Of a stretch of DNA of 64,000 nucleotides, positions 52,292-61,633 are shown piece by piece; the stretch's first letter is position 1; every line of letters begins with the position of its first letter. The DNA is taken from the NCBI GenBank assembly GCA_021796215.1, contig JAJYOK010000003.1, positions 124,001-188,000 of the forward strand, written 5' to 3'. The notes below the pieces were generated by a model. The model searched no databases, was not told the DNA's origin, and saw only the letters and a list, made by a program, of their open reading frames with translations. This DNA is from Bacteroidota bacterium (GTDB taxonomy: Bacteria; Bacteroidota; Ignavibacteria; UBA10030; UBA8401). The translations under genes were made by a program, and so were the position numbers.

Positions 52292-54728
52292 TGTGTAAGG
52301 GAAGATAAATTCTGAATGTCGTTCCATTTCCTTTGGTGCTGGCCACCGTTACCACACCGCCGTGCGCATTGACCGTTCTTTTCACCATTGGCAAGCCAAG
52401 CCCGGTGCCATTATTTTTCGTTGTATAAAACGGATCGAAAATACGGTGAAACTGATCTTCTTCTATGCCGCAGCCCGTGTCGCTGACTTCAACAAGCGCG
52501 CAGGCTGTTCCTTTTTCAAGAACTATTTCCGGGCGATGCTCTCCACGCTCTTCTCCTTCATTGCCGAACACTAGTTCTCGAAGAGTTTCAGCAAGGTTAA
52601 GTTTTTTAGTTATCACGGAAATTTTTCCGGAATGCTTTGTCGAAGAAGAAATGTTCATTGACTGGATAGCGTTCAAAAGGATATTGATGATCGCTTCTTT
52701 AATTTGGGACACGTCCAGCTTTTGAGTTCCCAAAGCGGCGTCAAGTTTTTTCGAAATCTCGATATGGCGTTCCTTCAAATGCGCCTTAATAAATTCAAGG
52801 CTGTCATTCACTACATCATTCAGTTTCGCAGTGCTTGTTTGTATGACCTTGGGGCGGGCAAAGTCGAGCAATTCGATAACAATCTCATCCATGTGGCGAA
52901 TCGAGTCAAGGGCGACATCAAGCGATTTTTTTTCTGTGCGGCTGACCCGCTTTGATTCTCTCAAAAGCTGCAAAATCATTTTAATTGAAGTCAGCGAATT
53001 GCGAAACTCATGCGCGATAATGGACGACATTTCGCCTGCGGCAGTAAGTTTCTCTGCATGCACAAGCTCCTGCTCAAATCTTTTTCGCTTTGTAACGTCC
53101 GTAATGATTTGAAGAACCGATGTAATTTCTCCGTTCTCTCTCATCGGAATTGCAACACGCTCGAGAAAACGCATAGACTGATTTTTTCCGACAACATCCT
53201 CGATACGGCTTTCTATTGTCCCTTTTTCCACCGCCTTTCTGCAAAGGCATTGCACGCAGGCGTCGCCGTTTTGGAACAGAACACCACAATCTTTTTCTTT
53301 TACTTCAGAAAGAGCAAAACCGGTCAATCCCTCAAAAGCCGCACTGACTGTTTGTATGCGAAAATCTTTATCAAGCAGAATAAAAGCGCTTGGTACGTTA
53401 TCAAGCAATGCCTGCAGCTTGGTCTTTTCTTCCACCAACTCGTGCGTGCGCTGCCGCACCATTTCCTCAAGTGTCTCCTGATGCCGCTGAATTTCTTTTT
53501 CATGGGATTCAAGAGCGGATGCCATAACGTTGAACTGGTCGGCAAGTTTTCCAATCTCATCACCGGTTTCGACGTATATCCGATGCGCATAACTGCCGTG
53601 AGCAATAACTTCGGCTCCCGCTTCAAGCTGACCGATGGGCCTGGTGAATTGTCTTGTAGCAACCAAACCTAATACTAATGCGCTTGCCAAAAAAAGAACG
53701 AGAAGCCCGATGAAGATGAATGCAAAAGATCTCACCCGGCTCATGATCACGCTTTCCGGTACACTTTCAATGACAAATATCTGCGCAGAAAATGCTGGTG
53801 CTATCGCTTCGTTTTCAAGCACAGCATTGCGCGGAAAAAGCGGAGCGTAGGAAATGATCTCGTTTGTTTCTTTCGTAAAGGTGCCTTCATGACCCGAAAG
53901 GATTGAATCAACGACTTGCGGCGGATAATCTCGCCGAAGGTTATCTTCTTCCCTTGATGCCAATAACCGGTTCCAGTCCGTCTTTTTCTCTGAATGATAT
54001 AAATAAAAGCCCTCAGCGGTCGCTAACATAATTTTTCTGCTTAGCTCGAACCGGCGTTTGCTTTCGATAACCCGAATGAATTCCTTTTCAAACACATCAG
54101 CAATAAGGATTCCCGCCAGCCTGTTTTTCCTCTCAAGCGGCATTGCAAAGCTCATGACAGAAATTCGCTCACCGTTTTTGCCCATCAATTCTGCCGGCGC
54201 AAAATTGATTTTTTTGAAGTGCTCATTCTTGACCAAAAGAAAATAGTACGCCTCACCGCTTTGTCGAAGTTCGGACGCGGGAACAACACGATACGCTTTT
54301 GCAGAATCATTCGGATTGATGCATTCAACACAGAGTTGTTCGTCTCCGGTTTGATCAATCAAACGCAGCTGATAATAAACGCCTTTGGTCTCTGCAAGCG
54401 CAAGAAGCTCTTTGCTGAGTTGTTGGATGTCTGCATCATACAAAGACGACGGCGCTGCCCCGTTTTGAATCCATCTCTCAAGAGACGTCGAGTTTCGTAT
54501 CAGCAGCATATCAGAAGAAATATCTTCGAAAAAGTTTGAAGTTTTTTCTCTAATCGCCTGAACATTTTCCGTCAACTCTTCGAGTGCGGCGTTTTTCATT
54601 GTCTGGATATTGGAAAGAATGCCATAGATGCCGATAAACATCATTGGCAAAATTGAGAGGCCGCTAAATGCAATGAGGAGCTTATTCCGAATTGAAAGGT
54701 AGGGGAATATTTTATTGAAATTGACCAT
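52281..54728 (-). CDS. Membrane sensor histidine kinase with extracytoplasmic sensor, HAMP and PAS domains
   Basis: About 815 residues from ATG 54728; a TTG at 54767 has no better support. TM1 near residues 11-35, a ~290-residue extracytoplasmic region of Cache type, TM2 ~333-357, HAMP ~363-410, PAS ~443-540 with a cysteine cluster (CGVLF...CVQCLC), phospho-acceptor in AHEFRNSL (H ~573), and an ATPase domain with NILLNAIQ, DTGCGI, FDPFYTTK and GTGLGL. It is an NtrB-class kinase (HEFRN), the natural partner of the overlapping NtrC-type gene. The stimulus could be a periplasmic ligand or, given the cysteines, redox state. Confidence 0.92.
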   Translation of the reverse strand: MVNFNKIFPYLSIRNKLLIAFSGLSILPMMFIGIYGILSNIQTMKNAALEELTENVQAIREKTSNFFEDISSDMLLIRNSTSLERWIQNGAAPSSLYDADIQQLSKELLALAETKGVYYQLRLIDQTGDEQLCVECINPNDSAKAYRVVPASELRQSGEAYYFLLVKNEHFKKINFAPAELMGKNGERISVMSFAMPLERKNRLAGILIADVFEKEFIRVIESKRRFELSRKIMLATAEGFYLYHSEKKTDWNRLLASREEDNLRRDYPPQVVDSILSGHEGTFTKETNEIISYAPLFPRNAVLENEAIAPAFSAQIFVIESVPESVIMSRVRSFAFIFIGLLVLFLASALVLGLVATRQFTRPIGQLEAGAEVIAHGSYAHRIYVETGDEIGKLADQFNVMASALESHEKEIQRHQETLEEMVRQRTHELVEEKTKLQALLDNVPSAFILLDKDFRIQTVSAAFEGLTGFALSEVKEKDCGVLFQNGDACVQCLCRKAVEKGTIESRIEDVVGKNQSMRFLERVAIPMRENGEITSVLQIITDVTKRKRFEQELVHAEKLTAAGEMSSIIAHEFRNSLTSIKMILQLLRESKRVSRTEKKSLDVALDSIRHMDEIVIELLDFARPKVIQTSTAKLNDVVNDSLEFIKAHLKERHIEISKKLDAALGTQKLDVSQIKEAIINILLNAIQSMNISSSTKHSGKISVITKKLNLAETLRELVFGNEGEERGEHRPEIVLEKGTACALVEVSDTGCGIEEDQFHRIFDPFYTTKNNGTGLGLPMVKRTVNAHGGVVTVASTKGNGTTFRIYLPLHNDS

Positions 54729-54925
54729 GCTCGGATTTAATGTACCTACCTCCCTGTTCACAGTCAATTTCTAACTAAAAAACGACAGAGCCCGTGAAAA
54801 TTCCACAAGGCTCCGCTAAAATGGAGTCGTTTCGTTTTACACGCACCCCTTTGATTCTGGAGAAGGAACCGCTTCGGAACATTTGTTATGCAAAGAAGCG
54901 AAAATGGAGCTTTTGCACTGCACTG

Positions 54926-56770
54926 TTAATGCACGTGGACATTTTCGACCATAACCGGTTCAAGTGCCGCGCCGGGAACAACGATATTCAAAAGTTGCTG
55001 TTCAAATTCCAATAATTCACGCCGCATAATTTCGCGGTACTGCTCTGTTTCTTCTTTCAATTTTGGAATGAGAGATTTATAATACTCGATTCCTTCAAGC
55101 AAGTTCGTCTTGAACGTGTTGAGATAGTGCTGCTCCTTTGTCGTCAACGTTTCAAGTTTTTCCTGTAATTCGTTCCGAAGATATTCTACATACAACCGCA
55201 ACTCCTGAATAAACATATTGGGACGATGTTCAGCAGAAAGCAGCTGCACCCGTCCGTAAATATGCCCCACCATTTCTTCCAGTGATACAATTTTTGAAAA
55301 GTATGCAAGATTCGGTCCGGGGCAGACAGCCGCAGCTCGTTTTTTCTGTCGTGCAAGAGCATTGCTGTTGATGAGAGCGGGAGCCGCGAGATCCTCGCAA
55401 AGGCAGGCTTTCTCGACAACTTTTTCAATTTTCGCCGATAATTCGCCAGGGGAAAGACCTGAGTTTTTCAGTTGTTCAATCTTTGCAGCCTGATATTCCT
55501 TTGATGCAGTGCAGATCGGAACTTCAGTGAATTCTGTGTTTGATATAAGAAATTTTTTCGTGCAAAGACTGCCCGGCGTTCCATTTTCAACGCGGAATTG
55601 TATTTGTTCTTCACTAGAAGTTCCCCTGAAATTGTTGAACGGTATGCCGAGCGGCGAAGCGTTGCTCAGATAGAAATCTTCCCGCCTGCCATGTGCAAGC
55701 ATTGTTCTTGTGTCATCATCAACATTGGTCGCATCGGGAACAAGTAAGAACGGTGAGCCCCAGCCTGTACCGTCAACGCAATAATGCTCACGGAGAAACC
55801 TATCTTCATTTGCCGTACCAATCCCTCCTTGCACTGTGATCTGAAACTGCAGTGCAGAACGCGGCACGGAAATCCCTTTCAGGTGCAGAGCTGTGTCGTA
55901 CAGGTCACACAACTCATCAAGAAGGATTTGTTTTTTCGATTTGAATTCTTCAAGGATAGGTCCCAGCAGATAACCATCGGTAGCAAAAACGTGGCCGCCG
56001 CAATTCAATCCCGATTCGATACGAAATTCCGAACACCAGATTCCTTTTTTCGCCAGCACCTTTCCCTGAATATATGCAGAGCGATAATCGCTCACTTTGA
56101 GAGTTACTTTTTTCCTGAAATTGCCTTCCGCATCAGGTAAAAATTCCGGACACTGCCCAATATAACTGAACAAACGCGGATTCAGTCCCGCGGAAAGAAT
56201 TACTGATGAATTCAACTCGCTTCGTGCAAAGCCGCGGAGCGAAGAAAGCGCATCCGAGAATTCCGGAGGGAGCGGCTCTTTGTTCTTTCCTGTGTTTGTT
56301 TTATCCACCTTGGTCATAATATTAACATTAATATCTCCTGCAATGACATTCGAGCGCAATTCATTTTGCAGAGAAAGTCTTTTTTCTGCATCGTCGGTCT
56401 GCATCATGCGGCGATAGAGAGCTTTCAGCGGTGATTGGTCGGCAAGCATTTCAAAATATTTTACAATGTCGGTTCCCTTTTCAAAAGCAGATGCCTTGAC
56501 CGCCGCAATTTGTTTCTCGACAATTCGCTGAACAAGGTTGAGATACTCGGTGATTCTCCTGGCGCGATGATCATTATCTCTTACAGTAATCGGAGAATAT
56601 TGTTCACCATAAAGAATGGAATAATGTTTCCGCATGTGTTCAATCAGAATATCATCAACGATAGAAATGACTGACGAAATTCCGAAACGCGAAACTCTTA
56701 TCGGAGTATCAATAGAAAATGCCAACCCCAAAACGGGAATATGAAACGTGTGTATCTTTCGGTTTTCCAT
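54926..56770 (-). CDS. Unrecognised conserved-looking 614-residue protein
   Basis: No family was recognised with confidence. The protein is soluble, with no signal peptide. A cysteine/glycine motif IESGLNCGGHVFATDGYLLGP lies near residue 250, followed by VQGGIGTANEDRFL and a DGTGWGSPFLLVPDATNVD segment. The C-terminal third has cysteine motifs (KACLCEDLAAPAL, AVCPGPNLAYFSK) and ends in a ~75-residue coiled coil. The glycine motifs suggest a phosphate- or flavin-binding TIM barrel, perhaps distantly like nitronate monooxygenases, but this is a guess. It is transcribed alone: 157 bp from the kinase gene downstream and 286 bp from the GIY-YIG gene upstream. Confidence 0.75.
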   Translation of the reverse strand: MENRKIHTFHIPVLGLAFSIDTPIRVSRFGISSVISIVDDILIEHMRKHYSILYGEQYSPITVRDNDHRARRITEYLNLVQRIVEKQIAAVKASAFEKGTDIVKYFEMLADQSPLKALYRRMMQTDDAEKRLSLQNELRSNVIAGDINVNIMTKVDKTNTGKNKEPLPPEFSDALSSLRGFARSELNSSVILSAGLNPRLFSYIGQCPEFLPDAEGNFRKKVTLKVSDYRSAYIQGKVLAKKGIWCSEFRIESGLNCGGHVFATDGYLLGPILEEFKSKKQILLDELCDLYDTALHLKGISVPRSALQFQITVQGGIGTANEDRFLREHYCVDGTGWGSPFLLVPDATNVDDDTRTMLAHGRREDFYLSNASPLGIPFNNFRGTSSEEQIQFRVENGTPGSLCTKKFLISNTEFTEVPICTASKEYQAAKIEQLKNSGLSPGELSAKIEKVVEKACLCEDLAAPALINSNALARQKKRAAAVCPGPNLAYFSKIVSLEEMVGHIYGRVQLLSAEHRPNMFIQELRLYVEYLRNELQEKLETLTTKEQHYLNTFKTNLLEGIEYYKSLIPKLKEETEQYREIMRRELLEFEQQLLNIVVPGAALEPVMVENVHVH

Positions 56771-56999
56771 TCTTCAAGCTTTCAAATCAACTATGTGTAT
56801 TTTCTCAATATAAGTGCCGGATTTAATGCCGCACTGCTGCTTATGTATGACTATGTGGAATGACTGCTATAACAAAAAACCCAAGCGGGCATAGAGTTGA
56901 CATTGAAACATGAAGAAAAAAACAACACCAATGCAAATCTGCGGAGGTGGAAAAACAAGAGAGATTTGTCGGGAAGAAACAATGACTTATGGGTTTTCG

Positions 57000-57053
57000 C
57001 TCCGCGAGTAGGGCTCGAACCTACATCCCGACTCTGTCGGGATAACAGCCGCA
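57000..57053 (-). pseudogene. Partial tRNA-Asn copy (anticodon arm to 3' end)
   Basis: On the minus strand it starts with TGCGGCTGTTA, as in the intact tRNA-Asn anticodon arm. The 3' side of the stem is then replaced by a TCCCGAC-AGA-GTCGGGA hairpin, followed by the same T-arm and acceptor 3' strand (GTAGGTTCGAGCCCTAC TCGCGGA G). It cannot fold as a full tRNA because the acceptor 5' strand and D arm are missing. It lies just after the stop of the GIY-YIG gene. Confidence 0.8.
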
Positions 57054-57056
57054 CTG

Positions 57057-57314
57057 TTATAACTCAATCTCGCCTCGTATTAATCGTTCAATCATTTTCG
57101 TGTTTTTCCATGATTTTATTTTTCGTTCTGCCTGTTGTGCGAGATGTTTACTTGAAAAGCTTTTCGTAAAAACTAATTTCCACGGGCGATACCGGGCAGT
57201 ATACCCTTTCTCCATCGTATTGTGAAAGTACAATCTTCGTCTGGGGTCGTTTGACGAACCCTTGTAATATGTTCCTGTCTGTTCTGATTGCAGTATGTAA
57301 AGAAAATATGACAC
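57057..57314 (-). CDS. Small GIY-YIG-family endonuclease beside tRNA-Asn
   Basis: An 85-residue protein starting with GTG at 57314. The GIY-YIG fold motifs are visible: FLYILQSEQTG-TYYKGSS (the YIG element appears as YKG), the catalytic arginine in DPRRRLYFH, and the ending QQAERKIKSWKNTKMIERLI typical of the short UvrC-like/YhbQ group, which ends near residue 85. The family cleaves DNA; some members are homing enzymes. Here it is bracketed by an intact tRNA-Asn 36 bp upstream and a partial second tRNA-Asn immediately downstream, an arrangement that suggests insertion into the tRNA gene. Confidence 0.85.
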   Translation of the reverse strand: MSYFLYILQSEQTGTYYKGSSNDPRRRLYFHNTMEKGYTARYRPWKLVFTKSFSSKHLAQQAERKIKSWKNTKMIERLIRGEIEL

Positions 57315-57350
57315 AAAACAAATAATCCCGATTATTGATCGGGACTCTTG

Positions 57351-57422
57351 CTCCGCGAGTAGGGCTCGAACCTACAACCCTGCGGTTAACAGCCGCATGC
57401 TCTACCATTGAGCTATCGCGGA
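57351..57422 (-). tRNA. tRNA-Asn (anticodon GTT)
   Basis: 72 nt on the minus strand: acceptor TCCGCGA / TCGCGGA with discriminator G; D arm GCTC-AATGGTA-GAGC; anticodon arm TGCGG-CTGTTAA-CCGCA giving anticodon GTT; T arm GTAGG-TTCGAGC-CCTAC. All four stems are perfectly paired. The 3' CCA is not encoded (CAA follows the discriminator). Confidence 0.97.
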
Positions 57423-57551
57423 ATGGTAAAAAAATACGACATTATTGTCGCATCAACTTCAATAAAGATATTGAAATAGCCCCCGAAAGTCAAGAAACTT
57501 TCTCTTATTATACAACAATTCCTTTCCCCAACAGTAAAAAACAGCACTTTC

Positions 57552-57580
57552 TTGACACCCCCCTGCTTTTTATTTATATT
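57552..57580 (+). promoter_or_regulatory. Sigma-70-type promoter of clpC
   Basis: TTGACA (57552-57557) and TATATT (57575-57580) are separated by exactly 17 bp, a near-consensus housekeeping promoter. The start would fall near 57587, giving a leader of about 110 nt before the ATG. It faces away from the tRNA-Asn gene. No CIRCE element was seen here. Confidence 0.75.
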
Positions 57581-57696
57581 GACTCCAGATTTTGCAGATG
57601 AAACCTCTCCCCTTATTCCAGTGTTCAAGAGTAGAAGGAAGAAGGTATTGTAAGTAAAAAGCGCAGCCAGTTTTCTATAGAAAAAAGGAACCACCA

Positions 57697-60204
57697 ATGG
57701 AAGGAAATTTTTCAAACCGCGTTCAGGATGTCATTCGATTGAGCCGTGAAGAAGCGCTTCGACTGGGCCATGATTACATCGGCACGGAACATTTGCTTCT
57801 CGGTATCATACGCGAAGGCGAAGGTATTGCTGTCAAGATCCTTCGGAATCTCGGCGTTGACTTGTACAAGCTAAAAAAAGCGATCGAAGACACTGTCCGC
57901 ACTTCCGGCGGTACATTGACCATCGGCAATATCCCGCTCACAAAGCAGGCGGAAAAAGTGCTGAAGATTACTTACCTCGAAGCGAAATTATACAAATCGG
58001 ATGTTATCGGTACCGAACATTTGCTTCTTTCTCTTCTTCGCGATGATGACAACATCGCGGCGCAGATCATGCACCAATTCAACGTGCATTACGACGCCGT
58101 ACGCAACGAGCTCGATAATATCATCAGCGGAAAACCATCCACACCGGCACAAGGACATGGCGCCGGCGGAGAGAAGAGGCAGGAAAAATCGAAGACTCCT
58201 GTTCTCGATAATTTCGGGCGCGATCTCACAAAACTTGCAGGTGAAGGAAAACTTGATCCGGTTGTCGGGCGTGAAAAAGAAATCGAGCGCGTAGCACAAG
58301 TATTAAGCCGCCGCAAAAAAAATAACCCTGTTCTCATCGGCGAGCCGGGCGTCGGCAAAACGGCAATTGCAGAAGGACTTGCGCTTCGCATTGTTCAGAA
58401 GAAGGTTTCGCGTGTGTTGCACGACAAACGCGTCGTAACCCTCGATCTCGCCGCACTTGTTGCCGGCACAAAATACCGCGGTCAGTTTGAAGAGCGCATG
58501 AAAGCTGTCATGAACGAATTGGAAAAAGCGAAAGATGTCATTCTCTTCATAGATGAACTCCATACTATCGTCGGCGCAGGCGGCGCATCCGGATCGCTCG
58601 ATGCATCGAATATGTTCAAGCCCGCGCTCTCACGCGGCGAACTGCAATGCATCGGCGCCACCACACTTGACGAATACCGCCAGTATATTGAAAAGGACGG
58701 CGCTCTCGACCGCCGTTTCCAGAAAATTATGGTTGACCCGACAACAGTCGAGGAAACAATCCAAATTTTGAAAAATATTAAACAGAAATACGAGGAACAC
58801 CACGGCGTTCGTTATTCAGAACAAGCGCTCGACTCCGCTGTGCGCCTGAGTGACCGCTACATCAGTGATAGAAATCTGCCGGACAAAGCCATTGATGTTC
58901 TTGACGAGGCGGGCGCGCGCGTCCATCTTGCCAACATTGTCGTGCCGAAAGAAATTCTTACGCTTGAAGAAGAGATTGAAAAGATCAAGCAGTCAAAAAA
59001 TCAGGTCGTGAAGAACCAAAATTTTGAAGAAGCGGCGCGGCTGCGCGATCTGGAAAAGAAATATCTGAGCGATCTCGAAATTGCAAAGCGCGAATGGGAG
59101 CTGAAAGCTCAGGACACCATTTATGAAGTGAGTGAAGAAAACGTTTCCGATGTCGTTGCAATGATGACCGGAATTCCCGTAAACAAGATCGCCGAGTCCG
59201 AATCGAATAAGCTATTGAAAATGGAAACTGTTCTCCGAAGCCAGATCATCGGACAAGACGAAGCAATCATTAAGCTGACAAAAGCAATCCGCCGCGCGCG
59301 TGCCGGATTAAAAGACCCGCGCCGTCCCATCGGCTCATTCATCTTTCTTGGACCAACAGGGGTTGGAAAAACCGAAATGGCGAAAGCGCTCGCACGCTAC
59401 CTTTTCGATTCCGAAGAAGCGTTAATCCGCATTGACATGAGCGAGTACATGGAAAAATTTTCCGTGTCGCGGCTCGTCGGAGCGCCTCCCGGCTACATCG
59501 GTTACGAAGAAGGCGGGCAGCTTACTGAAAAAGTACGGCGGAAACCCTATTCCGTTGTGCTGCTTGATGAGATTGAAAAAGCACATCCGGATGTTTTTAA
59601 TATTCTTCTGCAGGTGCTTGATGACGGCATGCTTACCGACAGCCTCGGCAGACGTGTTGACTTCAAAAATACCATTCTCATCATGACATCGAACATTGGT
59701 GCGCGTGATATTAAAATCGGCACTGGCGGTTTCGGCTTTGGTGATGCAACCGTACAGGATAATTACAAGACGATGAAGAATACTATTGAAGAGGCGCTCA
59801 AGCGCGTCTTCAATCCGGAATTTCTCAATCGAGTTGACGATACCCTCGTGTTCCATTCTCTTGAAAAATCTGACATTCTGAAAATCATTGATATTGCCAC
59901 GAAAGATCTATTCAAGCGCATGAACTCAATGAACATTACCGTCGAACTGAACAAGGCGGCAAAAGAATTCCTTGCAGAAAAAGGCTTCGACCCGAATTTT
60001 GGCGCGCGGCCGTTACGCCGGGCGTTGCAGAAATATATTGAAGACCCGATTGCCGAGGAAATTCTCAAAGGAAAGTTCAGTGAAGGAAGCAAGATCAGGG
60101 TAACGTTTAACAAGAAAACTGAAGAACTCAAATTTACCGACGCTAACAAAAACCGCCATAACGCTCCGCAGCACGAAGAGGAAAAACCTGCTGACGTTGC
60201 ATAA
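57697..60204 (+). CDS. clpC: ATP-dependent Clp protease ATP-binding subunit ClpC
   Basis: The 835-residue Hsp100 unfoldase feeds proteins to ClpP or refolds aggregates. Domains: double Clp_N repeat at ~1-145; AAA+ 1 with Walker A GEPGVGKT (~215) and Walker B ILFIDELH; a UVR-containing middle region (~425-470, [15 protein letters not shown]) that marks ClpC rather than ClpA or ClpB; AAA+ 2 with Walker A GPTGVGKT (~552) and Walker [12 protein letters not shown]; and a D2-small C-terminal domain with [17 protein letters not shown]. It is monocistronic, with its own promoter and terminator. The clpP gene is not in the window. Confidence 0.97.
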   Translation: MEGNFSNRVQDVIRLSREEALRLGHDYIGTEHLLLGIIREGEGIAVKILRNLGVDLYKLKKAIEDTVRTSGGTLTIGNIPLTKQAEKVLKITYLEAKLYKSDVIGTEHLLLSLLRDDDNIAAQIMHQFNVHYDAVRNELDNIISGKPSTPAQGHGAGGEKRQEKSKTPVLDNFGRDLTKLAGEGKLDPVVGREKEIERVAQVLSRRKKNNPVLIGEPGVGKTAIAEGLALRIVQKKVSRVLHDKRVVTLDLAALVAGTKYRGQFEERMKAVMNELEKAKDVILFIDELHTIVGAGGASGSLDASNMFKPALSRGELQCIGATTLDEYRQYIEKDGALDRRFQKIMVDPTTVEETIQILKNIKQKYEEHHGVRYSEQALDSAVRLSDRYISDRNLPDKAIDVLDEAGARVHLANIVVPKEILTLEEEIEKIKQSKNQVVKNQNFEEAARLRDLEKKYLSDLEIAKREWELKAQDTIYEVSEENVSDVVAMMTGIPVNKIAESESNKLLKMETVLRSQIIGQDEAIIKLTKAIRRARAGLKDPRRPIGSFIFLGPTGVGKTEMAKALARYLFDSEEALIRIDMSEYMEKFSVSRLVGAPPGYIGYEEGGQLTEKVRRKPYSVVLLDEIEKAHPDVFNILLQVLDDGMLTDSLGRRVDFKNTILIMTSNIGARDIKIGTGGFGFGDATVQDNYKTMKNTIEEALKRVFNPEFLNRVDDTLVFHSLEKSDILKIIDIATKDLFKRMNSMNITVELNKAAKEFLAEKGFDPNFGARPLRRALQKYIEDPIAEEILKGKFSEGSKIRVTFNKKTEELKFTDANKNRHNAPQHEEEKPADVA

Positions 60205-60230
60205 ACGGTAAAACAATTCATCGTAAAACA

Positions 60231-60263
60231 ACAATGCCCCGTGCTGAACGGGGCATTGTCTTT
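60231..60263 (+). terminator. Rho-independent terminator of clpC (may serve both strands)
   Basis: ACAATGCCCCGT (60231-60242) pairs perfectly with ACGGGGCATTGT (60248-60259) across a 5-nt loop, followed by CTTTT. On the other strand it faces the DoxX gene end and is followed by TTGTTTTA, so it can act in both directions. Confidence 0.88.
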
Positions 60264-60305
60264 TCGTCGCTTCGACTGATGGAAAGCTTGTAGTTGCTTT
60301 TCCTG

Positions 60306-60728
60306 CTAATCCCACATGCTGTGCGCTTTTGACACGCTGTATTTTCCGGCACCGGTGAAAAACAATGCAAGCGATGCCAAAAGAAAGAATGCTTCCAACT
60401 CAATTCCCCAGCCGCCGCCTGCTTGTTTCACCGCAAAAATATTTTGCCTCAGCACCAAGACAATTGCCATCACCATATCGAACGCAACCACTAACGCCGC
60501 AAACCGCACTCGAAACCCGAGTAGAATAACTATCGGCGCCGCAACCTCGGCGATGTACGTACCGTATGCAAGAACTCCCGGCAGCCCCAAAGCGCTAAGC
60601 GGGTCTTTTATCCATTCGACGCCGTGCACCATTTTGAAAAAACCGTGGAATAATATAAGCCCGCCGACCGCAAGACGAATCAGCAGTTTCCCGATATCTT
60701 CAAATGTTGTACTGGAAAAAAATGACAT
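60306..60728 (-). CDS. DoxX-family membrane protein
   Basis: A 140-residue protein with four hydrophobic helices. It has the DoxX pattern: an N-terminal segment LLIRLAVGGLILFHGFFKMVHG, a central GTYIAEVAAPIVILLGF and a C-terminal LEAFFLLASLALFFTGAGKYSV. The family is widespread and mostly uncharacterised; some members associate with thiosulfate:quinone oxidoreductase or oxidative stress functions. The start has AAGGAGGAGAT just upstream, a very strong ribosome-binding site. It is convergent with clpC and probably transcribed alone. Confidence 0.92.
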   Translation of the reverse strand: MSFFSSTTFEDIGKLLIRLAVGGLILFHGFFKMVHGVEWIKDPLSALGLPGVLAYGTYIAEVAAPIVILLGFRVRFAALVVAFDMVMAIVLVLRQNIFAVKQAGGGWGIELEAFFLLASLALFFTGAGKYSVSKAHSMWD

Positions 60729-60801
60729 ATCTCCTCCTTTGTATGAATGATTGAAAACAAGAAGCGAACAACTGCACCAAAAAAACAGCTGTTTACTTTA
60801 T

Positions 60802-61629
60802 CTAATTGAGAATAATACTTTTCGAGTCAATCGCATATGCGGAAAAATATCCCAGCGAACCGTTGCTGAGATTGGTATTCGGATTTGCCGGCGAGGCGGA
60901 AATATTTCTATCATTTTCACCGACAATGTCTTTTAACGTGTTGAAATAATTGTACGTCGCTTCGTCAATTGAAAGAAGGTCTACTGTAAGAGTGTCTCCC
61001 GGATGGATAATATTAACATCATTCCGAAAACGGATTTCCTGAGTAATTGTATTACCGTTGAACAATTTGTCGGTATACAGATAGTACCTTCCATCAGCGA
61101 CTGAATCGGGCGGAAGAGAATTGATATGGAGAACTACGCGGTAATAATTTTTTGTTTCAGGTGGATCGGTAAAGGTAATATTAATTTCATAGACCTTGTT
61201 GCCGCCCGGTGCATGAAATGAGGTTGCACTCAATGAATCAATAAATACCTTGCGGGGGAGAAAAGAAACGCCGTTGTATGTTTTTCCTTCCGAAATCACG
61301 GTCAGTGAATATGTTCGCCCGGTTATTCCCCGCAGCGCTGATGTGATGTATGTTCCGGCTGCCGTCTCACGCAGCGTATCCGTGTTCCCTTCTTTGTCGG
61401 AAATGATTGCCGCAGCGCCTGAAACAGGGGGAAACTCCAACACCGGATCGAAATAATTTCCCGTCTTGCTGATCGTGACAGTGTACGGACCCGGCTGGTC
61501 TGTTACTTTTCCTTCAATGACAATCTGCGGGTTCGCTTTGTTGAGATCAACGGAAATTACATTCTGGCACGATTGAAAAGCAATCGCAAAACTAACAAGC
61601 AATGCTGCAGTGAAAATAGAATTTTTCAT
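60802..61629 (-). CDS. DUF4249 lipoprotein, partner of a TonB-dependent receptor
   Basis: A 275-residue protein with lipoprotein signal (AIAFQSCQNV, Cys ~21). The DUF4249 pattern follows: VIEGKVTDQPGPYTVTISKTGNYF near the start, then beta strands with ITGRTYSLTVISEGKTYNG, and an ending about IDSKSIILN. DUF4249 proteins are found in Bacteroidetes/FCB genomes right after a TonB receptor of this class, as here, and are thought to form a surface pair with it, but the substrate is unknown. Its start lies 4 bp after the receptor stop. Confidence 0.87.
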   Translation of the reverse strand: MKNSIFTAALLVSFAIAFQSCQNVISVDLNKANPQIVIEGKVTDQPGPYTVTISKTGNYFDPVLEFPPVSGAAAIISDKEGNTDTLRETAAGTYITSALRGITGRTYSLTVISEGKTYNGVSFLPRKVFIDSLSATSFHAPGGNKVYEINITFTDPPETKNYYRVVLHINSLPPDSVADGRYYLYTDKLFNGNTITQEIRFRNDVNIIHPGDTLTVDLLSIDEATYNYFNTLKDIVGENDRNISASPANPNTNLSNGSLGYFSAYAIDSKSIILN

Positions 61630-61633
61630 TTTC

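Noticed and set aside
57335-57601. 88-codon plus-strand frame with VGLEPT-type words
   Set aside because: It is a translation of the reverse complement of the tRNA-Asn gene.
57423-57696. CIRCE or CtsR operator before clpC
   Set aside because: No TTAGCACTC...GAGTGCTAA or tandem heptad operator was found; only a sigma-70-type promoter is visible.
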